Positions 1-16,500 of a stretch of DNA of 64,000 nucleotides are shown in pieces. This stretch comes from Megamerina dolium (lineage: Eukaryota > Arthropoda > Insecta > Diptera > Megamerinidae). Under the pieces are notes generated by a model. The model was given only the letters and a program-made list of their open reading frames with translations, did no database searches and was not told where the DNA came from. Position 1 is the first letter of the stretch. Each line of letters begins with the position of its first letter. The stretch spans positions 86,543,171-86,607,170 of the forward strand of contig OY978525.1 of NCBI GenBank assembly GCA_963854835.1, read 5' to 3'. A program made the position numbers and the translations under genes.

Positions 1-620
1 TAGGAAACAAAAGAAAAAAAAAATACAGTTCCCTTTGAAACTCAAAACATAAGTAAGGCAAAATAAGCGAAAATAGCATTTAGCACGTGACTTGAAAGCT
101 CTTTGAGCCAGATTTAAAATTTACAAGTCAATCGGGAAATCATCAATGTTACTCATACTGTCATCCTTCAATGTCACTTATGTACAGTTACAGTGAAGTA
201 GTAAAGGAATTCTTAAGACTTGTTTGCGTTAGATGCAGAATATTGTGAATGAGGCTGTAAAAATTGTAGGTTTTTCTCCACTGAAGATTACAGCGAAATA
301 TATATGTACACATGTACACAAATATATATTAATTTAATGGGTATGTGTAGATTTCTGTATGCACAAGTATTTATTACAATCACGTAATTTGATGATATGG
401 GTCACGGCAGTTCACATTGACCAATAGTTTATATGCGAAAATATCAGCAATGATCATAAATATGTCAATAATCAAAACCGAGGTAGACTTTTGTGCTGAC
501 GAGGTGATGAGTTCACATAGTATTCACAAATATGTCAAGTGGAAATGTTTTCATCTTCACAAAATATTTTAGTTTCTTTTTATTTGGATAGAACCTTATA
601 GCATACTTTAAATTTCTATT
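1..620. other. Unassigned AT-rich DNA
   Basis: No coding signal, structured repeat or recognisable transposon end is visible here. If the Elk exon at 5.3 kb is read correctly, this is intronic DNA of that gene. Confidence 0.5.
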
Positions 621-632
621 GTATGCTTCAAT

Positions 633-1058
633 CTATCATCATGCCTGTCCTAACATATGGCGCTGAAGCCTGGACAATTTCCACCTCGGATGAGCGAATG
701 CTTGGACCTATTTGCGTTGGTGGCAAGTGCCGAATAAGGTACAACCATGAGCTGTACGAGCTGTATGCCGATATTGACATAGTAAAGCGCATTAAAATCC
801 AGCGGCTGCGCTGGCTGGGTCATGTTGAGCGAATGGAAGAACACGCTCCAGCTAAGAAGGTGTTATATTCGGAACCCGCTGGAGGACGACGCAGAAGAGG
901 AAGGCCTAACCTCCGGTGGAAAGACCAAGTACTGGAGAACCTGATGGCGCTTGGAATTTCTAACTGGCGTCAGCTTGCGAAGAACAGAGATGGCTGGCGA
1001 AGCATGTTATTTTCAGCCTAAATCGATATTCGGTTGTTATGGCCACATAAGTAAGTAA
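633..1058 (+). mobile_element. 5'-truncated RTE LINE, 3' end only
   Basis: This 426-bp segment matches the last part of the complete RTE LINE at 13528-16892, including the terminal ATCGATATTCGGTTGTTATG block and the (GTAA)n tail. It encodes the C-terminal region downstream of the RT (from about SIIMPVLTYGAEAW to SMLFSA) without a stop. Relative to the complete copy it lacks 36 bp, an in-frame loss of 12 residues between two short CTTGGA/TTTGGA repeats. It is flanked by 12-bp near-identical direct repeats, GTATGCTTCAAT at 621-632 and GTATTCTTCAAT at 1059-1070, as expected for target-primed reverse transcription with 5' truncation. It has no RT catalytic core and is a dead copy. Confidence 0.9.
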
Positions 1059-1070
1059 GTATTCTTCAAT

Positions 1071-1770
1071 ATGAACAGTGAACATGATAATCACATTTAA
1101 GAGCGGCTCGCACAATAATAGCACATGTACCCTAGGGCGGATCACGAAAAAAGTTCTACAATTTCACGCCTACTTGGAAAGATTATGTTGAGAGGTTCTC
1201 GGGAACAAATATTTTCTTAACCCTTTTAGAACCGCCAAAATTATTATTTTTTTTTTTTTATCATAACTTAATTGTTAATTCTCGGATTTTTAAAAATAAC
1301 AGCTTATTGAAAAGGTCTTAAGAAGGACTCCTACCTCGATTCTACCCCCCTATTCAACATTTTCCCCCCAAAAAACCATACAAACTTCCTTTTTGACGTG
1401 TGAAGCTAGCTCTAAAACTAAAAGAGTAATTACGAAATGAAATTTTCACTAATGTCAATCCGTAAACAGTTCACGAAATAATTCTAGTGTACAAACTAAG
1501 AAAGGGAATTTATCGAAGTACATATCCTTTCTTTTGGAATCTAATGCATATAAACAACTGCAACAGAGTTCTTCGGTGTTTATGATTATCTATTAGCAGT
1601 AGCTGTACTTTAGTAGTACCGTTACTTTTTATTTACTTTGCAGTGTGGAGTATTCAGAGCGAGATAATTATAGCGTGCAGTAAGACATTCCGTAGCGGCA
1701 AGACGTTCCATTAATTTTATAATTTAAAATAAAGTGATTCTTTTCGGACAAAAAATATCATTAATGGATA
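1071..1770. other. Unassigned DNA upstream of a Tc1 remnant
   Basis: No ORF or clear repeat end is seen. Part of it may be the decayed 5' portion of the Bari-like element whose C-terminal coding end follows. Confidence 0.4.
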
Positions 1771-1911
1771 AGTCCCGACTTAAATCCCATGGAAAATCTT
1801 TTGGGAATACTTTTGCAACAGCTTTATTCCGGTGGTCGTCAATTTGATTCCGTTAGAGAGCTAAGGAAGTGTATTGAAACCAAATGGGAAAATAGCTTAA
1901 TCCACCCATAA
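1771..1911 (+). pseudogene. Bari-like Tc1 transposase, C-terminal remnant
   Basis: An open 46-codon stretch ending in TAA begins SPDLNPMENLLGILLQQLYS and continues with GGRQF and an ELRK-like block. In Tc1-family DD34E transposases the SPDLNPxEN motif carries the third catalytic residue (the E). The following LYSGGRQF text is what is expected of the Bari group, known from Drosophila. The second catalytic D (HDN motif) and everything upstream are not detectable, so this is a short relic. The identification comes from motif recognition, without a database comparison. Confidence 0.7.
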
Positions 1912-2486
1912 ATGCCACTATTTTAGCTAAAGGTCACCATATTAATTATTAATATTTTGAGTAAGTTTGATTTAATATGAGATATATATACATTTTACGC
2001 ACCAAATGAATTGAATTATTGTGCTTTTTCTCTGTAAGTAATAATTTTTGATTTTAAATATTGTTTAATAAAGAACAAAAAAGAGATTCATATGAAATAA
2101 AGAGATTAAAAAAAGAGATTCTAAGCTTGTACGCTATACTTATTTCCTGGAACATTGGCTCAGCAACTTTTACTAATTATATAAAGTATTAGCAAAATTC
2201 AGGACATTTCCAATTGATGTTATGCCCGATACTGTTGTATTTAAATTTTTTTTTTGGAAAACTGGTCAATTTATGGAAATTCAAAACTATTCGCGTGGTA
2301 TCATAAACTGTAAATATGTTCGAGAAAAATATTGAAGAGGTAAAACAAAGTTAGGTCGGAGTTACATTTCATTCTCGAGTAGACGATTAATGTTGCTACG
2401 GGGTATGCATTTTTGACGTTATTGATTTAATGAAAATGTGAACTGGGGCGGTTCACACCTGCGAACCTTCTAGATGAGTGATTTTA
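1912..2486. other. Unassigned AT-rich DNA
   Basis: Nothing recognisable. It may include the decayed 3' end of the Bari-like remnant. Confidence 0.4.
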
Positions 2487-2488
2487 TA

Positions 2489-3833
2489 CAGAGTGCTTTT
2501 TAAGAGCCTTCGGATTTGATTAAAAAAAAAAAACACATAAAATTTAGAGAAATGTATGAAATCTTTATTTGAGTCGATAGAACGATGTTTATAATTCAAT
2601 GTTTAAAGATTATTTCATGTAAATGTTGACCGCGGCTGCGCCTCAAATGGTTCATATAAATAAATAAATAAATATGTGGCACTTAAAGCCCCAAAGGGCT
2701 CATTGGCCGAGCTTCTCTTCCATTACTGTTGTGCGTCTTAAATTTTGGACAACATTAGAAGGGACCTACTTATTTTAGCCGGTTCCGAACGGCAGAACAC
2801 TTGTGACATCACTTTTTCTGAGCTTTGTCACAGAGTTCTTTTAGAAGCTTTTTCATGGCAAGTTGTTACTGTCGGAAGAATTGGTACTTGCTTGCCGACA
2901 GGTGGGTACCGTTCGAAAGTGAAATCTTATTAAATTCGTTATGCATCAGCCGGGTATTGAACCACAACCTACAGATCAGAAGGCGATCACACTAACCACT
3001 GAGCTACGGCACCCACAACGTATCGGCCGGTATCTCACGAATAAATTCTTCAATATTGGCTTGCAGTGCGTCAACCGTTGCGTGCTTGTCGCTATAGATA
3101 TGAGCCTTAACATTGGCCCACAAAAAATAGTCTAAAGGCGTTAAATCGCACGATCTAGGTGGCCAATTGACCGGCCCCAAACGAGAAATAAACTGTTCAC
3201 CGAACTTGCCTCTCAATTGGGCCATTGTTGCACGTGCTGTGTGTCAGTCTAGTCCAGCTCTTCCATTTTGTGGAAAAAAAAAGTTTGTAATCATCTCACG
3301 GTAGCACTTGCCAATCCCAGTAACGTTCCTGCCTTCGTCGTCTTTGAAAAAGTACGGTCCAATGATGCCACCGTCCCATAATCTACAAAAAACAGTGCAT
3401 TTTTCGGGATGCATTGACAATTCTTACAATGCTTCTGGCTGCTCTTCACACCAAATATGGCAATTTTGATGGTTCACGTATCCATTCAGCCAGAAATGAG
3501 CTTCGTCGCTGAGCACAATTTTCCGATAAAACACTGGATCTTCATCCAACTTTGCCAGCGCCCATTCACCAAAAGTTAACAATTGTGGTAGGTCTTGTGG
3601 CTTCAATTCTTGCACCAGCTGTATTTTAAAAGGTTTTATACCCAAATCCTTCCGCAAAATTTTCCACGTAGTGGAGTAACAGAGGTCCAATTGCTGTGAA
3701 CGGCGCCGAACCGATAATTAACGGTCATCAACAACACTGTCGGAACATGTTTGGCAATAACATGTTACACGAAAAGAGCTGAGCTGCCAAAAACAGTGTT
3801 GCCAAAAAAAAAAGTTGCTAAAAAATCACTCGA
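2489..3833 (-). mobile_element. DD41D-type mariner (lineage B), deleted, carrying a SINE
   Basis: The ends are CAGAGTGCTTTTTAAGAG at the left and, reading inward from the right, TCGAGTGATTTTTTAG. Both abut a TA dinucleotide (2487-2488 and 3834-3835), as in Tc1/mariner insertions. Minus-strand coding fragments include SDEAHFWLNGYVNHQN (first catalytic D), WPPRSCDLTPLDYFLW (third catalytic D) and a terminal LRRSRGQHLHEIIFKH. A tRNA-headed SINE (2655-3015) splits the C-terminal region, and the N-terminal helix-turn-helix region is missing. Net of the SINE about 985 bp remain, shorter than the roughly 1.25-1.3 kb of the lineage A copies, so the element is internally deleted and inactive. Confidence 0.85.
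2655..3015 (-). mobile_element. tRNA-headed SINE, copy 1 (full length)
   Basis: On the minus strand it begins TGGGTGCCGTAGCTCAGTGG, carrying an A box (TAGCTCAGTGG) and a B-box-like GGTTCAATACC. A body of about 270 bp ends with GGGGCTTTAAGTGCCACATA followed by a (TTTA)n tail. On the plus strand the tail appears as an AAATA run at 2655-2680. It interrupts mariner lineage B, so it is younger than that insertion. Confidence 0.8.
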
Positions 3834-3884
3834 TACAGAACTTCCTACTTTGTGGTTCTTTTTTCCAAATTGTATGTTTCTATC

Positions 3885-4037
3885 CAGTGGCGTAGCCAGG
3901 GGTATCAGGGGATAGATCCTCCCGATGGCCCATGGACTTGTTAAAAAGAAAAATAATAATATATACATATTTAAAAAGCATTCATTAACAATTTTTGTTA
4001 TACATCTTTTTCATCTTAACCCCCAGCTACGCCACTT
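3885..4037. mobile_element. hAT-type MITE with 8-bp target duplication
   Basis: The left end CAGTGGCGTAGCCAGGGG and the right end CCCCAGCTACGCCACTT are inverted copies. The element is flanked by identical 8-bp direct repeats, TTTCTATC at 3877-3884 and 4038-4045. Eight-base target duplications and a CAGTGGCGTAG terminus are typical of hAT-superfamily elements. At 153 bp it has no coding capacity. Confidence 0.88.
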
Positions 4038-4045
4038 TTTCTATC

Positions 4046-7185
<3,140 letters not shown>

Positions 7186-7296
7186 TTCTCCAAACTTTTA
7201 AAAGCTTTTAATTGGCAAATTGTTACTGCGAAGAAGTAACCGGTATGGAAACCACGACCTACAGATCAGAAGACCAACGCACTAACCACTGATCAA
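7186..7296 (-). mobile_element. Degenerate SINE fragment, head region
   Basis: Contains decayed pieces shared with the full SINE: AGCTTTTAATTGGCAAATTG, then ACCACGACCTACAGATCAGA and ACTAACCACTGA, which on the minus strand are the tRNA-like head. Internal body sequence is deleted. Confidence 0.65.
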
Positions 7297-7599
7297 GCAA
7301 GTGTGGAGGTGTACGGGTATGTGGATGTGCGAGTGTGCTTGGGGTCAGCCATATTCGCAGATCTGAATTTTCTTTGCAGGTCAGAATATGAGCAATACAG
7401 CTGTTGCTTTATATACGGCGTTAGCCTCTATCTGACCAAGACCGCTAGTGCGTGACTCTCTGTCACATCCTGCTCGAGGTGACCCTGCTAACTAACAGAA
7501 CACTACGGATCTAGACCTGGGAGTCGATAAAATCTTTCCCCCAATGCAGGATGTTATGCGTTTCCGTGCCCACTGGATAGTTTACAGCTTACACTCAAA

Positions 7600-9141
7600 A
7601 ATTGACACGGGCAATTCCGAAAACCCAAAAAGTCCTCCCCTTGAGCGTAGGTCCACGTCCAAATCGGACACCACTAGGACCCAAAATCACAAATTCTTCA
7701 GGAAGCGGAGAGCATATGATACCAAAGTCATTCTCCTCCGCTGTCAACCCTGCCAAAGCTGAGCGAGTCCTCTTTACTAGAAAGCATAAAATTATTTTTA
7801 TCATACCTAGAATTGGGAGAACTAGCCTAAAGCTAAGTGAACAGGCGAAGTACTTGGGTATAACTTTAGATAAAAAACTAAGTTGGAAACCAAACACGGA
7901 GAAAAGGGCTCGTAAAGCAACAGCAGAACTCTATTCCTGTAAGAAAGCCATAGGTAAAAGATGGGGTGTGAGTCCTACAATTGTATCATGGCTATAATGC
8001 GCGGTCGTCAGAGCAATTCTTTTTTACGGAGTGATAGTCTGGTGGGAATCCTTAAATAAGGAGGTATACAGATAGCTAATAGGCAAGGTTCAAAGGATGT
8101 CTGTAGTGTTGACAACAGGTGCTCTAAGAACCACCACGTCAAAAGCTCTCTATTCGCTATTGCACCTACTCCATGTGGATCTATTTGGCAAGCAGAGAGC
8201 GTTTATATCAGCAATTAGGCTAAATATGACTTCACGCTGGGCTCAACCAGGATACGGGCATTCAAAGAGGGAGAGTGCACTATAATTCCAAATGCCATCG
8301 ACTATACCGTTGCCATACCATGCTTTGACAATAGATTCTCAACCCATATACCCTGAAGGGAAGAATGGAATAGGGGTATTGTCAACGAAACTGAAGTTGA
8401 ATCGGTACAATTGTACACAGATGGCTCCAAATTGGAGGAAAGGGTAGGAGGTGACGTCTTTTCTGATTCCTGACGCGTTAAGCTTAAGTTCCGATTAGCC
8501 GAGATTATGGCAATAAAGGAGGCGACAAAGTGGCTTCGTTGTAATACAATATCTTTCAAAGATATTTATAACTACACCGACAGTCAAGCCGCCATTAAAT
8601 CTCTCGCAAGAACTTTCGCTAAATCGGCACTTGCCCTTAAGTGCCGCTCAGCTTTTAACGAGCTAGCGGAGGACTACAATGTACACATTGTATGGGTACC
8701 GGGGCATAGGGAGATCGGGCATTAATTTGCCAGAGATCTATCCATCTCATCAAGCAGGAATTCCGCTCGCAACATGCAAGCTTCTTGTCACACAACATTA
8801 CCTCACTATAACCAACAGAAGATGGGGGATGAGAGTTCTAGTGTGTTACTACTTTCCTAGTAGTAACACAAGAACTTGACAATGGAAGAACTCGTTCGCT
8901 GTTGTCAATAAGTAGGAAAACTATCAGTAACGTAGTTGCCGTACACCCTATTGCGGAGTACCTCTTTTTTACAGATCCCACTGATCTAGCACCCATGGAT
9001 GTCAGGGACATTGCTCTATTCATTAGGAAATCCCAATGGTTCCATTTAACAGAGGGAGCAGGATAGAAAGCATCCTTGATGCACGGTAACACAATGGGCC
9101 AATTTTTGGCCGAAGGCCTCATAACCTAACCTAAACTAAAC
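7600..9141 (+). pseudogene. RNase H-bearing LINE (LOA/I-like), C-terminal half, broken
   Basis: Fragments in shifting plus-strand frames follow the order of a LINE ORF2 C-terminal half. First comes post-RT text such as KYLGITLDKKLSW (near 7850) and GKRWGVSPTIVSWL (near 7950), then TTGALRTTTSKALYSLLHLL (near 8110). An RNase H domain follows, with VQLYTDGSKLEE (D, near 8405), AEIMAIKEA (E, near 8500), YTDSQAAIKSL (D, near 8575) and WVPGHREI (near 8690). Jockey-clade LINEs lack RNase H, whereas I and LOA clades carry it. Several stops and frame changes show it is dead. It ends near AACCTAACCTAAACTAAACT, which looks like a LINE tail. No RT core is preserved. A related copy lies at 62.1-63.8 kb. 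Confidence 0.75.
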
Positions 9142-10723
<1,582 letters not shown>

Positions 10724-10724
10724 T

Positions 10725-11333
10725 AGGGCTGTTCAGAATCTTGTGCAAATGGTCTTGCATCATTGCAATTGCAAAATGGTGTAGTAAATTTTTGCTTTAC
10801 ACTAACAAAATATACAGTCGTGCATTTACTACACTCTTGCAACGACGCAACACCAAAAACCCGTAGGTTATGTATGCAACACTGAATTGCAAACTAACAG
10901 CTGATCAGCAACAAAATAAAAAGAAACTGAAAATGGAAGGCGAACAAATCAAAAAAAGAATAAAACGAGACAAACCAAATAAGAAATGGTTAGAGGAAGA
11001 GGTGAAGCAAATTTTGGACTATCTGCAGGAAGCTCCAGAAATTTACTGAAATTATGAAGAGAATATTTCATACCTTCGTTGCACATAATTTCATCAGCAG
11101 CTTCGTCAATTAAAGAGTCGACTATTTGCTCCTTACAGCTTTTTTTCGGCATTTCTTCTAATTTGTGCGCAATTTTAACATCAAAATAATTTGCTATTAC
11201 ACCAATCAGCTGTGAATAGCTTGGCTTGCAACAAGTAATGCAAAGTAAACAAAAAAGTCGTTCACAATTGATGATAAATATTTACAATTGCACGAATTTG
11301 CAATCTTAAATGCACAAGATTCTGAACAGCCCT
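10725..11333. mobile_element. PIF/Harbinger-like non-autonomous DNA transposon
   Basis: The left end AGGGCTGTTCAGAATCTTGT recurs inverted at the right as ACAAGATTCTGAACAGCCCT, 20 bp perfect; the similarity extends further inward with mismatches. Flanks are TAT on each side, or TTAT with a one-base shift, so the target duplication is short and ambiguous. A GGG-start terminus, a short A/T duplication and an internal SANT-like mini-ORF suggest the PIF/Harbinger superfamily. No DDE transposase is present in the 609 bp. Confidence 0.7.
10933..11049 (+). CDS. SANT/MADF-like mini-ORF inside the Harbinger-like element
   Basis: A 38-codon frame starting at ATG and ending at TGA reads MEGEQIKKRIKRDKP then NKKWLEEEVKQILDYLQEAP. 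A basic stretch followed by a tryptophan-led acidic helix resembles the start of a Myb/SANT-like DNA-binding domain, which is the accessory protein of PIF/Harbinger elements. It stops after the first helix and is probably a truncated remnant left by internal deletion. The family assignment is an inference from a very short sequence. Confidence 0.4.
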   Translation: MEGEQIKKRIKRDKPNKKWLEEEVKQILDYLQEAPEIY

Positions 11334-11667
11334 TATTTGTTTAAATTAAGCAAAGTGTGCTATTTTCATGCACACATAAAAATAATTGATGCGAATAAAT
11401 GGCTAAACTCGTTTTTCATTAGCGAATATGAAAAGTTTATATATAGTTTAAACATAGTTTTAAAAATTTAAGTTTTTAATTATTTTATTTTAGTTATTGT
11501 TTTTCTTTTTAAGTGTTTTTAAATTTTCTTTTCTGCAGCGAAATTGCAGTATACAAAATAATATTAGAAAAATTTCAAAACAATAAATCAGGGACAATAA
11601 ATTTTGCAAATAGTTTCAAGTTTCTCAAGTATCTTCTTGACGTACATAACAGATATATATGGAATTA
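11334..11667. other. Unassigned AT-rich DNA
   Basis: Nothing recognisable between the Harbinger-like element and the SINE tail fragment. Confidence 0.4.
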
Positions 11668-12573
<906 letters not shown>

Positions 12574-13527
12574 CTATTGTATAATGGTGTTCAAGAGAGG
12601 AATTTGATCTTTACCCAAAAAGAATACCAATATTAATAAAATGGAAAGCGAACCATTCTGCTCATATCACTTTTACGGTGTAACGTAAAGGGTTATCCAT
12701 TTTGCGGTTTTAAAAGTAAATGTAAATAAAACACATAAAATATTTTTTATCATGATATTTCTTTTTTATTATAAAGTTTGAACGTTGACATTATGTGTGA
12801 AATACTAAATCATTTAAATGACCACCACGCGAATTGTTGCAAGCATCGATTCTTTTGAGGTAATTTTCGACCACTTTTTGACACATATTGGGCGGTATCC
12901 CAGCCATAACGTGACGAATGTTGGTTTCTAAGTGCTCAAGAGTTAAAGGTTTATCTGCATAAACACGGTCTTTCGCGTAGGCCCACAAAAAAAAGTCAAA
13001 CGGTGTCAAATCGCATGATCTTGGTGGCCACTTGATATCGCCACGACGAGAAATTACGCGGCCAGAAAATTTCTCTTGCAATAAAGCCATATTCGCTCGA
13101 GTTGTGTGGCACCGTCTGTTGAAACCACATATTCTCTAAGTCGTATTCTTCAATAGCAGGCAAAAGAAAGTCGGTTATCATATGACCATAACGCTCCGAA
13201 TTGACGGTGACAGTCGTTCCATCGTCGTTTTCGAAGAAGTAAGGTCCAATCACACCTCCGGACCAAAGAGCGCACCAAGCAGTGACTTTTTGTGGATGTA
13301 GTGGCCTCTCTTCAATTACTTGAGGATTCTCAGAACCCCATACGACAATTTTGTTTGTTAACATACCCACCGAGTGAGAAATGTGCTTCGTCGCTAAAGA
13401 AAATTTTGTTCGAAAAATCGCCGTCCACCGCCTGTTGTTCAAGCACCCATTCGACGTATCTACGACGTTGTGAATGGTCAGCTGGCTTCAGTTGTTGTGT
13501 GAGCTGAATTTTATATGGATGTAGGTG

Positions 13528-16500
13528 GTCTGGTGGTGTTTTCGCAAGGTAACGTGTCTAACTGCCTCAACCAGGTGGGGCTAGCGCAATCCTTGTTGAA
13601 CTCATCGCAAGTCAACTCACTGGCTGTCATGTAGTTTGATCTGAGCGCTATGTGATGATACCTTTATTTGTTAATGAGGGGTAGTCATATAGCTTGCTCT
13701 GCTTACTCTGTGATGGCGCTTTCATTATTATTAATGGGGGCCCTCCATGTGGCGACCACCGGGCAACGTCTTCCTGGCACCCGCTGGGAGGCGGCTGAAG
13801 TGAGTGGCGAAAATCTCCTCGGTTAGAGGTTGTGCGTTGGGTTTGGGACCCGCCACATAAAAAACCCCTCCAATGAAAAAAACTAAAATGCCTCGGATAA
13901 GGACTACCGCTTTTGTTGATGACCCCCGCAAACGAAAAAAGGACAATGATTTACGGATATGCACCTGGAATGTCCGATCCCTTTATAGGGAGGGTGCCTC
14001 TATCCAGCTGGTTGATGTCCTCGAAAAATACAGAGCTGACATCACCGCTCTCCAGGAAATGCGATGGACAGGACAGGGCTGCTCCAAAAGAGCGTCCTGT
14101 GACATCTACTACAGTTGCCATGCTGAAAGGCACGAATTAGGATGTGGATTTTTGGTCAGCAAGAGACTACGACATCTTGTCTCGCAGTTCACGCCTGTGA
14201 ACGAACGGCTGGCCACAATCCGCATCAAGGCAAAATTTTTCAACATCAGCCTTATATGTGCCCACGCTCCGACGGATGAGAAGGACAATGTGACCAAGGA
14301 GAGCTTCTTCCAGCGCCTCGAAGAAGCTTATGACCGCTGCCCCCGCCACGATATCAAAATCGTGCTTGGCGACTTTAATGCCAGGGTGGGCAAGGAAGGT
14401 ACCTTTGGTCCAACTGTCGGAAAATTCAGCCTCCACCAAAACACCTCCGATAACGGAATGAGGCTGATTGACTTCGCCGCAGCACGAAACATGGTAATTG
14501 GTGGTACCAGATTCCAGCATCTCGACATCCACAAAGCGACATGGCTGTCTCCAGATCATCGTACAAGAAACCAAATTGATCATGTGTTGATTGACGGAAG
14601 GCATGCTTCCAGTGTGATGGACGTGAAATCGATCCGTGGTGCCAACATCGACTCGGATCACTACCTTGTTGCAGCTAAGGTGCGCACACGCTTATGTGTC
14701 GCAAATAACAAGAGAAGTCCCACACAGAGAAAGCTCGACGTCAGTAAGCTGCAATCACCAGAGACAGCAGATGCATTTTCCACTCGACTATCGGATCTGC
14801 TTATGCAGAACACTCCCCCACTTGATGATACATGCGCACGGTGGACACATATATCCCACTCCATGACTACTGCTGCCGAGGAGGTAATCGGTTACTACCG
14901 GCCTCTGAGGAATGAGTGGTATGATCAGGAGTGTCGCGACGCTACCGCAGAGAAAGACGCCGCCTACAGAAAAACCCTGCGTGCAGGCGTAACGCGAGCT
15001 GTTAAGGAGCGGTATAGAGAGAAAAGGAGTGCAGAGAGACGTCTTTTCAGGCGCAAGAAGAGGGAGTTGGAAAGACGCGAGTGTGAGGAGATAGAGATGT
15101 GCACCGACAAGAATGAGACTCGAAAATTCTTTGAAAAGATCAAGCGCCTGAGTGGAGGTTTAAATCCCGGAGCCTCTTCTTGTCGTGATGGAAATGGGAA
15201 TCTGATTACGGATGTCCAGAGTGTACTGAGCCTATGGAGGGAACACTTCTCCACGTTACTGAATGGCGATGCTACGAACAATTCCGCCAGTGGAGGAGAA
15301 TGCCCGATAACCCCAATTACAGATGATGGTGTTGATGTTCCACCACCCGACTATGACGAGGTTGAAACGGCCATTTTAAGGCTGAAGAACAACAAAGCTG
15401 CAGGTGCTGATGGCCTGCCTGCCGAGTTGTTTAAGACCGGAGGCGATGAGCTGCTCACCCGCATGCACCAGCTCATAAGCAGAGTATGGTCGGATGAAAG
15501 CATGCCTGATGATTGGAGGCTCAGTGTTCTCTGTCCTGTACATAAAAAAGGAGACCCCACAATTTGCGCCAACTACCGTGGAATAAGTCTCCTGAGCATC
15601 GCGTACAAGGTTCTATCGAGCGTACTCTGTGAAAGATTGAAGCCTATGCTCAGCAACCTGATTGGACCTTATCAGTGTGGCTTCAGACCTGGTAAATCCA
15701 CCATCGACCAGATTTTCACACTGCGCCAAATCCTGGAGAAGACCCAAGAAAAACAGATCGACACACACCACCTATTTGTTGATTATAAAGCCGCTTTCGA
15801 CAGTCCGGTAAGGGATTACCTCTACGCAACAATGTCTGAGTTCGGTATTCCTGCAAAGCTCATTCGACTTTGTAGAATGACACTGCATAACTCTCGTTGT
15901 GCAGTGAAAATTGGGAAGGACCTCTCCGCACCGTTTAATACCGAACGGGGTTTCAGACAAGGTGATTCGTTATCGTGCGACTTCTTCAATCTTATTATGG
16001 AGAAAATAATACGAGCTGCTGATCTACGACATAATGGCACTATCTTCAACAAAAGTGTCATGCTGTTAGCGTATGCCGACGATATTGACATAATCGGCAT
16101 GAACACGCGAGCAGTCAGTGCAGCATTCTCAGAGTTGGAAAGAGAGTCGCGTCGGATGGGTCTCACGGTGAACGAGGGCAAGACGAAGTATCTAGTGTCA
16201 ACAAACAAAGAGTCCCGGCGTCTTGGACAGCACGTCACTGTTGACAACTACGCTTTTGAAGTAGTAAGGGACTTTGTCTATCTTGGAACCAGCATTAACA
16301 GCAGTAATGACGTCAGCTTGGAGATCATGCGTAGGATAACTCTTGCTAACAGGTGTTACTTTGGGCTGAGTAAGCAATTGAGAAGTCGTGCCCTCTCTCG
16401 AAGAACGAAAACTACACTCTACAAGTCTCTCATCATGCCTGTCCTAACATATGGCGCTGAAGCCTGGACAATTTCCACCTCGGATGAGCGAATACTTGGA

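Noticed and set aside
14167..14661. Antisense open frames of 60-164 codons across 13.9-16.8 kb
   Set aside because: They are shadows of the RTE endonuclease-RT gene on the other strand.
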